Of a stretch of 64,000 nt of DNA, positions 6,132 through 14,837 are shown in pieces. The DNA comes from Alistipes sp. Its GTDB lineage: Bacteria > Bacteroidota > Bacteroidia > Bacteroidales > Rikenellaceae. Position 1 is the first letter of the stretch. Every line of letters begins with the position of its first letter. The DNA is taken from the NCBI RefSeq assembly GCF_020026455.1, contig NZ_JAHHQJ010000001.1, positions 278,281 to 342,280 of the forward strand, in the 5' to 3' direction. The notes under the pieces are model-generated. The model worked only from the letters and a program-made list of their open reading frames with translations, did no database searches and was not told the DNA's origin. Position numbers and translations under genes: made by a program.

Positions 6132-8249
6132 CTATTTTTCCAGACCCATCTTTTCGATCAGGGCGCGGACTTCGGGCTTGTGGCCGCGGAAACGCACGTA
6201 GAGTTCCATCGGATGCTCCGTGCCGCCCTTCGAGAGGACGTTCTCGCGGAACGACGACGCCGTTTCGCGGTTGAAGATGCCCTTCTGCTTGAAGAGTGAG
6301 AACGCATCGGCTTCCAGCACCTCGGCCCACTTGTAACCGTAGTACCCGGCGGCGTAACCGCCCGAGAAGATGTGGCCGAATGCCGGGGCCATTGCCGTTC
6401 CGGGAACGACGGGCAGCACCTGTGTCGGGGCCATCGAGGCGGCTTCGAACTGCTCCACATCGCCCTCGAACGGCTCGGTGAGCGTGTGCCATGCCATGTC
6501 GGTCATGCCGAACGACAGCTGGCGTACGTTGGCATAGGCTGCCAGATAGTTCTGTGCGGCGACGATGCGGTCGACGATCTCGGCGGGAATCGGCTCGCCG
6601 GTCTGGTAATGCACGGCCCACAGGTCGAGGAACTCCTTCTCGGTCGCCCAGTTCTCCATCAGCTGCGAGGGCAGTTCCACGAAGTCGCGGTAGACGTTCG
6701 TGCCGGTCTGCGACTCGTACTTGCCCTCACCCAGCATGCCGTGCAGGGCGTGTCCGAACTCGTGGAGGAAGGTCTCCAGTTCGTCGAAGGTCAGCAGCGA
6801 GGGAGTCGTTTCGGTGGGCTTGGTGAAGTTCATCACCAGCGACACCAGCGGACGGGTCTCCTTGCCGTCCTCGATCTTCGTGCCGCGGAACTCGGTCATC
6901 CACGCTCCCGAGCGCTTCGACGCGCGGGGGAAGAAGTCGAGGTAGAGGACCGCCATGAAGCGCCCGTCGGCGTCGGTCACGTTGTAGGCCGTCACGTCGG
7001 GATGGTACACCTCGATCTGTTCGTCGGGAGTGAAGTTCAGTCCGTAGAGCTTGTTGGCCAGCATGAAGACACCCTTCTTCACGTTTTCGAGTTTCAGATA
7101 GGGTTTCACCAACTCGTCGTTCAGGGCATATTTCTCATCCTTGTATTTCTCGGTGTAATAGGCCCAGTCCCAGGGCATCAACTCGCCCTTGAATCCGAGC
7201 GTTGCGGCGTAGTCGCTCACCGTGCGGTAGTCGGCATCGGCATGGGATTTGGTTGCGGCCAGCAGTTCGGCGAGGAAGTCGTTGACCGTTTTCGTATTCT
7301 CGGCCATGCGGCGTTCGAGAACATAGTCGGCATAGCACTTGTATCCCAGCAGGTTGGCGACCTTCAGACGCGTGTTGGCGATTTGCTTCACGATCTGCGT
7401 GTTGTCCGTCTCGCCGCCCAGCGCCCTCGAATTGCTGGCTTTCCAGAGTTTCTCCTTCAGCTCGCGGTTCGAGGAGTAGATCATGAAGGGCAGGTAGCTG
7501 GGTTGTTGCAGCGTCACGGTCCATCCCTTTTCGCCGCGGGCCTTGGCCTCGGCGGCCATGCCTTCGCGGACGAATGCGGGCAGCTCGGCCACCACCTTCG
7601 GGTCGGTGATGTTGAGCGTGAATGCGTTGGTTGCAGCCAGCGCGTTCTGCCCGAACTGGAGCGTCAGCCCCGAGAGTTCGGAGGAGTACTTGCGGTAGAG
7701 CTCCTTGTCGGCTTCGGAAAGGGCCGCGCCGTTGCGGGCGAAACTCTGATAGGTATCCTCAAGCAGCTTCCGGTCCTCTTTGCTGAGGCGCCCCGGATGC
7801 TCGTAGACCCGCTTCACCCGGGCAAACAGCTCGGGGTTGAGCGAGATGTCGTTCGACAGTTCGGTCAGCTTGGGCTGCACGCGCTGTGCGATCTGCTGCA
7901 TCTCGTCCGACGTGTCGGCTTCGAGCAGGTTGAAGAAAATCCCCGAGATGCGGCTGAGCAGTTCGCCCTGACGCTCTAGCGCCACGATCGTGTTGCCGAA
8001 AGAGGGCTTCTTGGGGTTGTTCACGATCGCGTCGATCTCGGCGCGCGAGCAGGCGATTGCGGCATCGAACGCCGGTTCGTAGTCCGCGAGCTTTATCTCG
8101 GAGAACGGCGGGGTCTCGTGGGGTGTATCCCATGCGGCCAGCAGGGGATTGGACAGATCGAGTTCGGGCAGCTGCGCTTTGGGTATCGAATTGTCGGCAC
8201 AGCCTGCCGTCATAGCGGAAACAGCCATAATAAACAGTAGTTTTTTCAT
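6132..8249 (-). CDS. M3-family zinc metallopeptidase lipoprotein (peptidyl-dipeptidase Dcp/oligopeptidase A type), copy 2
   Basis: This 705-residue protein starts with a lipoprotein signal (MKKLLFIMAVSAMTAGC, lipid cysteine at residue 17), so it should be anchored in a membrane facing the periplasm. Enzymes of this family are usually cytoplasmic in other phyla. The catalytic zinc motif HEFGHALH is near residues 498-505, within the expected C-terminal catalytic half. Downstream motifs of the family are also visible (DFVELPSQLMENWA, GGYAAGYYGYKWAEVLEADAF). Family members cleave short peptides, often releasing C-terminal dipeptides. It lies 47 bases downstream of a paralogue on the same strand and the two probably form an operon ending at the terminator at 6081-6111. 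Confidence 0.93.
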   Translation of the reverse strand: MKKLLFIMAVSAMTAGCADNSIPKAQLPELDLSNPLLAAWDTPHETPPFSEIKLADYEPAFDAAIACSRAEIDAIVNNPKKPSFGNTIVALERQGELLSRISGIFFNLLEADTSDEMQQIAQRVQPKLTELSNDISLNPELFARVKRVYEHPGRLSKEDRKLLEDTYQSFARNGAALSEADKELYRKYSSELSGLTLQFGQNALAATNAFTLNITDPKVVAELPAFVREGMAAEAKARGEKGWTVTLQQPSYLPFMIYSSNRELKEKLWKASNSRALGGETDNTQIVKQIANTRLKVANLLGYKCYADYVLERRMAENTKTVNDFLAELLAATKSHADADYRTVSDYAATLGFKGELMPWDWAYYTEKYKDEKYALNDELVKPYLKLENVKKGVFMLANKLYGLNFTPDEQIEVYHPDVTAYNVTDADGRFMAVLYLDFFPRASKRSGAWMTEFRGTKIEDGKETRPLVSLVMNFTKPTETTPSLLTFDELETFLHEFGHALHGMLGEGKYESQTGTNVYRDFVELPSQLMENWATEKEFLDLWAVHYQTGEPIPAEIVDRIVAAQNYLAAYANVRQLSFGMTDMAWHTLTEPFEGDVEQFEAASMAPTQVLPVVPGTAMAPAFGHIFSGGYAAGYYGYKWAEVLEADAFSLFKQKGIFNRETASSFRENVLSKGGTEHPMELYVRFRGHKPEVRALIEKMGLEK

Positions 8250-8296
8250 TATCGTATCAAATTAGCGGTTTCTTGTTTTTTGATGGGTTCCGGGCT

Positions 8297-10477
8297 TTAC
8301 GCTCCCCGGACGGCGGATGCGGCGGCTGCGTCTCCGGCTTCGGGAGCAGCCTCCTCGTCGGAGGGTTCGGGCTCCTGCAGAAGTCCCCGGCCGCGGAGCA
8401 TGGCCCGCTTGTCGGGATCTTTGCCGCGGAAGTCGCGGTACATGGTCATGCCGTCCTCCGAGCCGCCGCGGGCGAGGATCTTGCGGCGGAAATCGTCGGC
8501 TATCTTCTTGTTGAAGAGGTCGCCGCTCTCGCGGAAGGCCTCGAAGGCATCCTTGTCGAGCACCTCGGCCCACGTATAGAAATAGTAGCCCGCGGAGTAT
8601 CCGCCGTCGAAGATGTGCGAGAAATAGGGGTAACGGTAGCGCGGCTCGATCTGCGGAATGAGCCCGCGTTTTTCGTGCAGGGCCTTGCGCTCGAAGTCCA
8701 TCGGATCGAACGGTTCGTATTCGGTGATCGAGTGGATGTCCATGTCCGAGAGCGATGCGGCGATCAGCTCGGTGGTCATGAATCCCTGGTTGAAAAGGTC
8801 GCTGCGGTGCAGCTTGTCGACGAGGTATTTGGGAATCACCTCGTTCGAGAGGTAATGCACGGCATACTGCTTGAGCAGCTCGGGATTGAATGCCCAGTTT
8901 TCCATCAACTGCGAGGGCAGCTCCACGAAATCGCCCTCGACCTCCGAGAGTCCGCGGTACTTCACGTCGTGGAACAGGAAGTGGAGCGCATGTCCGAATT
9001 CGTGGAAGAGCGTCTCGGTCTCGTCGAGGGTCAGCAATGCGGGATTGCTTCCCGTCGGGCGTGTGAAGTTGCAGACGATCGACACCACGGGAGCCACGCG
9101 TTTCCCGTCCTCATAGGTCTGCTCCACGTAGTTGCCGCACCATGCGCCCTGGCTCTTCCCGTCGCGCGGGAAGTAGTCGAAATAGAGCACTCCCAGATGC
9201 GACTGGTCGATGTCGAGCACCTCGTAGGCGATCGCATCGGGATGGTAGAGCGGCACGACGATCGGACGGAAGGTGATGCCGTAGAGGCGGTTGGCGAGGA
9301 AGAAGATGCCTCCCTGGACATTCTCCAGCGAGAAATAGGGCCGCAGCATCTCCTCGTCGAGGGCGTATTTCTGCTTGCGGACCTTCTCGGCGTAATACCA
9401 CCAGTCCCACGATGCAAACTCTTCTTCGGGGAAATCCTTCCGGAACAGCTCCTCCATCTCGGCCAGCTCGCCTCTGGCGCTTTCGAGCGCCGGGGTCCAG
9501 ATCTCCTCCAGCAGGCCGTACACGGCGTCGGTCGTTCCGGCCATCTCGTCGTCCACGACATAGGCCGCATGGGAGGGATAACCCAGCAGGTGGGCCTTCT
9601 CCGTGCGCAGACGGATGAAATCGTTGATCAGCTGTTTGTTGTCATACTCGTCGCCGTTGTTGCCGCGGTTGAGGTAGGCCTTGTAGATCTGCTCGCGCAG
9701 GTCGCGTTTCGACGAGTAGGTCAGAAACGGAATCAGGCTGGGTTTGTGCAGCGTGAAGACATATTTCCCCTTCCGGCCCATTGCCTCGGCCTTTTCGCGG
9801 GCCAGATCGCGGGCCGTGGCCGGCATGCCGTCCAGATCGGACGAGGTGAGCTCCAGCGTGTAGTTGTTGTTCTCGGCGAGGAGGTTCTGCCCGAACTTCA
9901 CGGACGTGAGCGACAGCTCCTCGTTGATCGCCTTCAGGCGGGCCTTCTGTTCGGCGTCGAGCAACGCTCCGGCGCGCACGAAACTCCGGTAGGTCTTCTC
10001 CAGCAGACGGCTCTGCTCGGCGTCGAGCTCCAGTGTGGCGCGGCGGTCGTATACGGCTTTGATCCGTTCGAACAGTTTTTCGTTGAGCAGGATCTTGTCG
10101 GCGTGTGCCGCCATGCGGGGCATGATCTGCTCCTCCAGCGCCTGCATTTCGGGGGTGTTCTCCGCGGCGCAGAGCATTCCGAAGATCAGTCCGACCTGCG
10201 AGAGCATCTTGCCCGAGTCGTCGTAGGCCAGGATGACGTTCTCAAACGAGGGTGAGTCGTTGTTCGACGTGATGGCGTCGATCTGGGCTTCGTGGAGCGA
10301 CATGCCGCGTTCGAGGGCCGGCAGGAAGTGCTCCGGCTCGATCCTGTCGAAGGGCGGCACGCCGTAGGGAGTCTCCCATTCGGTGAAAAATGGATTTTCA
10401 CCCACGGTTTTCCCGGGCTTGCAGGATATGAGTGTCATGGACAGAAAAAGTGTTAATAAAGCGGTAATACGTTTCAT
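8297..10477 (-). CDS. M3-family zinc metallopeptidase lipoprotein, copy 1
   Basis: This 726-residue protein is a paralogue of the next gene downstream. The signal peptide and lipobox end at Cys-19 (LTLFLSMTLISCKP). The HEFGHALH zinc site is near residues 491-498. Conserved family blocks (DFVELPSQLMENWA and GGYSAGYYFYTWAEVLDKDAF) follow. It differs from its neighbour in an acidic, alanine-rich C-terminal tail after residue 705 (EPEPSDEEAAPEAGDAAAA). Its role is presumably degradation of oligopeptides in the periplasm, an inference from family and signal. The promoter lies within the inverted repeat at 10495-10525, shared with divergent rsmE. Confidence 0.93.
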   Translation of the reverse strand: MKRITALLTLFLSMTLISCKPGKTVGENPFFTEWETPYGVPPFDRIEPEHFLPALERGMSLHEAQIDAITSNNDSPSFENVILAYDDSGKMLSQVGLIFGMLCAAENTPEMQALEEQIMPRMAAHADKILLNEKLFERIKAVYDRRATLELDAEQSRLLEKTYRSFVRAGALLDAEQKARLKAINEELSLTSVKFGQNLLAENNNYTLELTSSDLDGMPATARDLAREKAEAMGRKGKYVFTLHKPSLIPFLTYSSKRDLREQIYKAYLNRGNNGDEYDNKQLINDFIRLRTEKAHLLGYPSHAAYVVDDEMAGTTDAVYGLLEEIWTPALESARGELAEMEELFRKDFPEEEFASWDWWYYAEKVRKQKYALDEEMLRPYFSLENVQGGIFFLANRLYGITFRPIVVPLYHPDAIAYEVLDIDQSHLGVLYFDYFPRDGKSQGAWCGNYVEQTYEDGKRVAPVVSIVCNFTRPTGSNPALLTLDETETLFHEFGHALHFLFHDVKYRGLSEVEGDFVELPSQLMENWAFNPELLKQYAVHYLSNEVIPKYLVDKLHRSDLFNQGFMTTELIAASLSDMDIHSITEYEPFDPMDFERKALHEKRGLIPQIEPRYRYPYFSHIFDGGYSAGYYFYTWAEVLDKDAFEAFRESGDLFNKKIADDFRRKILARGGSEDGMTMYRDFRGKDPDKRAMLRGRGLLQEPEPSDEEAAPEAGDAAAASAVRGA

Positions 10478-10525
10478 CGATCGTGTTATTTTAGTAACTT
10501 TGTCGCGCGTTATTCGACAAAGTTA
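10472..10525. promoter_or_regulatory. Overlapping divergent promoters inside an 11-bp inverted repeat
   Basis: TAACTTTGTCG (10495-10505) and its exact reverse complement (10515-10525) flank a 9-base spacer. Each arm contains a perfect -7 element TAACTTTG, one for rsmE (+) and one for the M3 peptidase operon (-). For the plus promoter TTTC at 10472-10475 lies 19 bases upstream as a near -33 box. Both predicted start sites fall in or beside the spacer, so the two promoters must compete for the same DNA. Confidence 0.7.
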
Positions 10526-10566
10526 GGGAAAAATCTGTAAATAAAATAAATAATACGTCTCCAAAC

Positions 10567-11280
10567 ATGCAACTTTTCTACGCGCCGGACATCGTCCCCC
10601 CGTTTCATACGCTGAACGAGGAGGAGTCGAAGCACTGCATCCGCGTCCTGCGGCTCCAGTGCGGCGGGCGCATCCATATAACTGACGGACGGGGCAATTT
10701 ATTTTGTTGCGAAATCACCGACGACAATCCCCGGCGCTGCACCGTGCGGGTTGTCAGCACCGAAGCGGGATTCGAAAAACTGCCCTATGCGCTGACAATG
10801 GGTGTCGCGCCGACCAAGAATTCGGAGCGTTTCGAATGGTTTCTGGAAAAAGCCACCGAGGTGGGCGTCACGTCCGTCGTGCCGCTGGAAACGGAGCGCA
10901 GCGAACGGCGGGTCTTCAAACCCGAGCGGGGCGAAAAGGTCGTCACCGCGGCGCTGAAACAGTCGCTCAAGGCCTACCGTCCCGTGCTGCATCCGCTCAC
11001 ACCCTTCCGTCAGGCGGTGCTGGCGGCTCCCGAGGGGCGGAAGTTCATTGCCCACTGCGCCGCTGCGCAGTCGCCCGGCGGGAAGGCCTACCTGCCCCGC
11101 ACGCTCCGTCCGGGCGAGCCGGTCACGGTCTTCATCGGTCCCGAAGGCGACTTTTCGCCGGGCGAAATCGCCTTTGCGCTGGCCAACGGTTTCGAGGAGA
11201 TCACCCTCGGGGGGCAGCGTCTGCGCACCGAGACCGCAGCCCTTGCGGCGGTGGTCATGGTATCGGTGGTCAACGGTTAA
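10567..11280 (+). CDS. rsmE: 16S rRNA (uracil-1498-N3)-methyltransferase RsmE
   Basis: This 237-residue SPOUT-class methyltransferase methylates U1498 of 16S rRNA at the decoding centre. The N-terminal PUA-like region (residues 1-70, with HCIRVLRLQCGG) recognises RNA. The C-terminal knot domain contains LEKATEVGVTSVVPLETERSE, the SAM-binding FIGPEGDFSPGEI near residues 190-202 and LGGQRLRTETAALAA near residues 217-231. The length is typical. Only 22 bases separate it from the first gene of the hydrogenase-like complex, with no terminator, so it probably leads that operon. Confidence 0.95.
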   Translation: MQLFYAPDIVPPFHTLNEEESKHCIRVLRLQCGGRIHITDGRGNLFCCEITDDNPRRCTVRVVSTEAGFEKLPYALTMGVAPTKNSERFEWFLEKATEVGVTSVVPLETERSERRVFKPERGEKVVTAALKQSLKAYRPVLHPLTPFRQAVLAAPEGRKFIAHCAAAQSPGGKAYLPRTLRPGEPVTVFIGPEGDFSPGEIAFALANGFEEITLGGQRLRTETAALAAVVMVSVVNG

Positions 11281-11302
11281 GCATACAATAAATTTCTGAT
11301 AT

Positions 11303-13291
11303 ATGTTTTTTTTCTACCTGCTAATCGCCCTGACGGCAGTGGCGGCGGCCGTTTTCGCCTCGCCGCTGCGTCGCAAGGTCTGGACTGCGCTGGCCCTCAC
11401 GGCCGCCGGTGCCCTGTGGTGCTCGGCGCGTGCCGTCGGTGTGCTGGCCGGAGCGGACAGCGGCCTTGTGTGGTCGATCTCCGGTACGCTTTTCGGCGGT
11501 GACACCGGCTCGATGGACGGGCTTTCGGCGCTGTTCGTCGTGATCATCTCGATCGGCGCCGTCGCCGCCGTGCTCTACTCTCGGGGCTACCTGGCCCACT
11601 GCCTTGCGGAGAAATCTCCGGCCCACATCTCGCTGCACTACACGGCGCTGGTGGTGATGTTCTACGCCATGCTGGGCGTGGTTCTTTCGGACGGCGGCTT
11701 CTCGTTTCTCTTTTTCTGGGAGCTGATGACCGTGGCGTCGTTCCTGCTGATCCTCTTCGACGCCCAGCGGCGCGAAGTGCGGCGCGCGGCGCTCTCCTAC
11801 CTGATCATGATGCACATCGGCTTCGTGCTGCTCGTCATCGGCTTCGTGCGGCTCGACGCCGTCTGCGGCGCCGCCACGTTCGGCGCTCTGGGCGACTACT
11901 TCCGCACACAGCCCGGGCTGCCGCTGCTGCTGGCCTTCCTCGGGGGCTTCGGCATGAAGGCGGGACTTTTCCCGATGCACGTCTGGCTCCCGGAGGCGCA
12001 CCCCGCGGCCCCGTCGCATGTCTCGGCCCTGATGTCGGGTGTGATGATCAAGACGGGCGTCTACGGCATCCTGCGCGTGACGGCCGCACTGGGCGAACAG
12101 CCCCTCCTGCACACCGCCGGCGTCATCCTGCTCGCGGCGGGTGTCGTCACGGGCCTGTGGGGCGTGATCCTGGCAGCCATGCAGAACGATGTGAAACGCC
12201 TCCTGGCCTACTCCTCGATCGAGAATGTGGGCGTCATCTTCATCGGCCTCGGCGTTGCCGCGCTGGGCAAATCCTCGGGTAACCAGCTCGTCGCGCTGTG
12301 CGGCATCGCGGGTGCCCTGATGCACACGCTCAACCACTCGCTGTTCAAGAGCCTGCTCTTTTTCGGCGCGGGCAACATCCTCTCGCAGACCCGCACCACA
12401 TCGCTCGACGCGCTGGGCGGACTGGCAAAGCACATGCCCCTCACGGCAATCCTCTTCCTCACGGCTACAGCGGCCATCTGCGCCCTGCCGCCCCTCAACG
12501 GCTTTGTCTCCGAACTGCTGATCTACCTCGGGATGCTCGACGGCATCGCTTCGGGCAGCAACGTGCTGGCTTCCGCCGCCGGACTGGTCGCTCTGGCGCT
12601 GATCGGCGGACTGGTCGTCCTGGCCTTCACCAAACTCTACGGCACGGTCTTCCTCGGATCGCCCCGCACCCACACGGTCGCCGAGTCGTCCGAGGTCGAC
12701 ACCTTCCGCATCGCGGCGATGGCCCTGCCGCTCGCGGGCATCCTGTTCGTGGGACTGTTCCCCCGGGCGGCCGTCGCGGCCGCAACCCGGGCCGCAGGCT
12801 TCTTCCTCCGCACCCCGGCCGACGCCGCCGACTGGCTGCTCTCGCCGTCGCTCGCCGCCGCGGGACGCACGGCCTGGATTCTGATCGCCGTGGTGTGCCT
12901 GCTGCTGTGGCTCCGCCGCCGGATGCTGCGCACGCGCACCGTTGCCAAGGGCCCCACCTGGGGCTGCGGCTTCACGGCGCCGAATGTCCGGATGCAGTAT
13001 ACGGGCGAATCCTTCTCCGAGGGACTCCAATCCATCGCCACGTCGCTGACCCAGAATAGCGGCGAGGGCTCCCCCGTGGGCAAGGGCGAAATCTTCCCCG
13101 CGGCCCACTCGTTCGACATCGGCCACCGCGATCGCATCGGCCGGCTGTTCGCCGCCTGGTGGGTCGAGCTGCTGCGCATGATCAACCAGCGCGTGATGCG
13201 CCTGCGCACGGGCAAGATCAACCATTACATCCTCTTTGCACTGGCTTTCCTGGGGCTGGTGTTCCTGTTGTCGGTATTTAACGCGATTTAA
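11303..13291 (+). CDS. Hydrogenase-4 subunit B-like (HyfB/HycC/NuoL-family) membrane subunit
   Basis: This 662-residue polytopic protein belongs to the Mrp-antiporter/complex I proton-pumping subunit family. It has roughly 15 hydrophobic helices. The conserved block GLFPMHVWLPEAHPAAPSHV (near residues 220-240) and the following SGVMIKTGVYG carry the lysine and helix break used in ion translocation. The C-terminal extension, with a soluble stretch (KGPTWGCGF, QYTGESFSEGLQ), is typical of HyfB/HycC. It starts the six-gene membrane complex and is followed by the HyfC-like gene after one base. The complex as a whole lacks hydrogenase active-site residues (see the large-subunit entry), so the hyf symbol is not assigned. 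Confidence 0.9.
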   Translation: MFFFYLLIALTAVAAAVFASPLRRKVWTALALTAAGALWCSARAVGVLAGADSGLVWSISGTLFGGDTGSMDGLSALFVVIISIGAVAAVLYSRGYLAHCLAEKSPAHISLHYTALVVMFYAMLGVVLSDGGFSFLFFWELMTVASFLLILFDAQRREVRRAALSYLIMMHIGFVLLVIGFVRLDAVCGAATFGALGDYFRTQPGLPLLLAFLGGFGMKAGLFPMHVWLPEAHPAAPSHVSALMSGVMIKTGVYGILRVTAALGEQPLLHTAGVILLAAGVVTGLWGVILAAMQNDVKRLLAYSSIENVGVIFIGLGVAALGKSSGNQLVALCGIAGALMHTLNHSLFKSLLFFGAGNILSQTRTTSLDALGGLAKHMPLTAILFLTATAAICALPPLNGFVSELLIYLGMLDGIASGSNVLASAAGLVALALIGGLVVLAFTKLYGTVFLGSPRTHTVAESSEVDTFRIAAMALPLAGILFVGLFPRAAVAAATRAAGFFLRTPADAADWLLSPSLAAAGRTAWILIAVVCLLLWLRRRMLRTRTVAKGPTWGCGFTAPNVRMQYTGESFSEGLQSIATSLTQNSGEGSPVGKGEIFPAAHSFDIGHRDRIGRLFAAWWVELLRMINQRVMRLRTGKINHYILFALAFLGLVFLLSVFNAI

Positions 13292-13292
13292 G

Positions 13293-14207
13293 ATGGCAGC
13301 ACTCAACACACTCCTTCTTCTGCTGGCGGCCCTGGCCATTCCGGGACTGATCAACCGCACCCGGGCGCTGCTCGCGGGCCGCAAGGGCATCCGCTTCGCC
13401 CAGCATCTTTACGACGTGCGCCTGCTGCTGCGCAAGGGCGCCGTCTACTCCCCGACGACGACCGCCGTGTTCCGCGCGGCTCCGTCCGTCATACTCGGCA
13501 CGGCCCTCGTCGCGGCGCTGTTCGTCCCCGTGGGCGACCTTCCGCCCGTGCTGTCGTTCGAGGGCGATCTGGTCGCCTTCGCCTACCTCCTGGCCCTGGG
13601 CCGCGTGGCTCTGGTCCTCGCGGCGATGGACACCGGAAGCTCGTTCGAGGGCATGGGCGCCAGCCGCGAAGCCCTCTACGGCGCGCTGGTCGAACCGGCG
13701 CTGATGCTCGTCTTCGGCACCCTGGCCCTGCTGTCGGGCTATACCTCCTTTGCGGCGATCTTCTCGGACGACACGGTGAACGGCGTGCAGCTGGTCGTCG
13801 TGCTGCTGCTGGCGGCCTACGTGCTGGTGAAAATCGTCTTCACCGAGGCCGGGCGCGTCCCGGTCGACGACCCCCGCACGCACCTCGAGCTGACGATGAT
13901 CCACGAGGTGATGTGCCTCGACTACTGCGGCGTCGACCTGGCCTATATCAAGATGGGCGGATGGCTCAAGACCGCCGCTCTGTCGATGCTCGCCGCCGAT
14001 GCCGTCGCCGCGACCTGCTGTCCCCGCTGGTGGGTGGCGGCTCCGCTCGCGGTGCTCGTCACGGGGCTTTCGGTGGGCATCGTCGAATCGACCCAGGCCC
14101 GCAACAAACTCGCCCGCAACACCACCTTCATCCTCACCATCGCGGCACTGGCCGCCCTCGTGTTCTTCACGGGCTACCTGCTGCAACTTAACATCGGTCT
14201 GCAATGA
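13293..14207 (+). CDS. Hydrogenase-4 subunit C-like (HyfC/HycD/NuoH-family) membrane subunit
   Basis: This 304-residue NuoH-like subunit, about eight helices, normally joins the membrane arm to the catalytic module. The family hallmark EAGRVPVDDPRTHLELTMIH is intact near residues 189-208, corresponding to the acidic loop of complex I subunit H. The start is the ATG at 13293 (MAALNTLLLLL). A longer open frame begins inside the previous gene and is rejected because its extra residues are an out-of-frame reading of that gene. The ATG lies one base after the preceding stop, and the 3' end overlaps the next gene by four bases (ATGA). Confidence 0.9.
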   Translation: MAALNTLLLLLAALAIPGLINRTRALLAGRKGIRFAQHLYDVRLLLRKGAVYSPTTTAVFRAAPSVILGTALVAALFVPVGDLPPVLSFEGDLVAFAYLLALGRVALVLAAMDTGSSFEGMGASREALYGALVEPALMLVFGTLALLSGYTSFAAIFSDDTVNGVQLVVVLLLAAYVLVKIVFTEAGRVPVDDPRTHLELTMIHEVMCLDYCGVDLAYIKMGGWLKTAALSMLAADAVAATCCPRWWVAAPLAVLVTGLSVGIVESTQARNKLARNTTFILTIAALAALVFFTGYLLQLNIGLQ

Positions 14208-14833
14208 TACTTCCGCTGATCATCCTCTATGTCGTGACGCTCGTCTACCTGGCGATCACCGAGCGTTTCCGCAACTTCGCCTCGCTGATCGGTCTTCAGG
14301 GATGGCTGCTGTTCGCCGTCGCCCTGGTGCGGCTGCACGCCATCAACCCCGCCGAGCTGGTCTTCATCAGCCTCGAAACCCTGCTTTTCAAGGGGATTCT
14401 CGTCCCGGGACTGCTTTTCGCCGTCATCCGCCGCACGAAGATCAACCGGGTTTCGCACCCCGGCTCCACCCAGTCCGGTTCGCTGCTTCTGTCGCTCGTG
14501 GCGCTGGCCGTGAGCGCCTCGGTCACCTATTACATCGCCGATACGACCATCGACCTGGTGTTCTTCGGCGTGGCCTTCTACTCGCTGCTCAGCGGCCTGA
14601 TCCTGATCGTCATGCGCCGCAGGATCTTCTCCCACATGGTCGGCTTTCTGGTCATCGAGAACGGAGTGTTCCTCTTTTCGACGGCCATCGGCGTCGAGAT
14701 GCCGCTGCTGATCAACTTCGCCATCCTGCTCGACATCCTCATCTCGGTGCTGATGCTGGGCATCTTCTTCACCAAAATCGACGGCAAGTTCCACGCCGAC
14801 GATGCCGATTCACTCACCAACGTAAAGGATTGA
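14204..14833 (+). CDS. Hydrogenase-4 subunit E-like (HyfE, NuoK/MrpC-related) membrane subunit
   Basis: This 209-residue, all-helical membrane protein corresponds in position and size to HyfE of hydrogenase-4. The stretch GFLVIENGVFLF (near residues 147-158) resembles the NuoK/MrpC motif around the conserved glutamate of the proton channel. The ATG overlaps the HyfC-like stop codon and the next gene starts four bases after its stop, indicating translational coupling. A HyfE-type subunit separates hydrogenase-4-like complexes from the shorter formate hydrogenlyase-1 type. Confidence 0.85.
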   Translation: MILPLIILYVVTLVYLAITERFRNFASLIGLQGWLLFAVALVRLHAINPAELVFISLETLLFKGILVPGLLFAVIRRTKINRVSHPGSTQSGSLLLSLVALAVSASVTYYIADTTIDLVFFGVAFYSLLSGLILIVMRRRIFSHMVGFLVIENGVFLFSTAIGVEMPLLINFAILLDILISVLMLGIFFTKIDGKFHADDADSLTNVKD

Positions 14834-14837
14834 CGCC

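Noticed and set aside
11321..13390. 689-codon minus-strand open frame opposite the HyfB-like gene
   Set aside because: Antisense shadow of a membrane protein gene (charged, glutamine/histidine-rich); the plus strand has clear family motifs.
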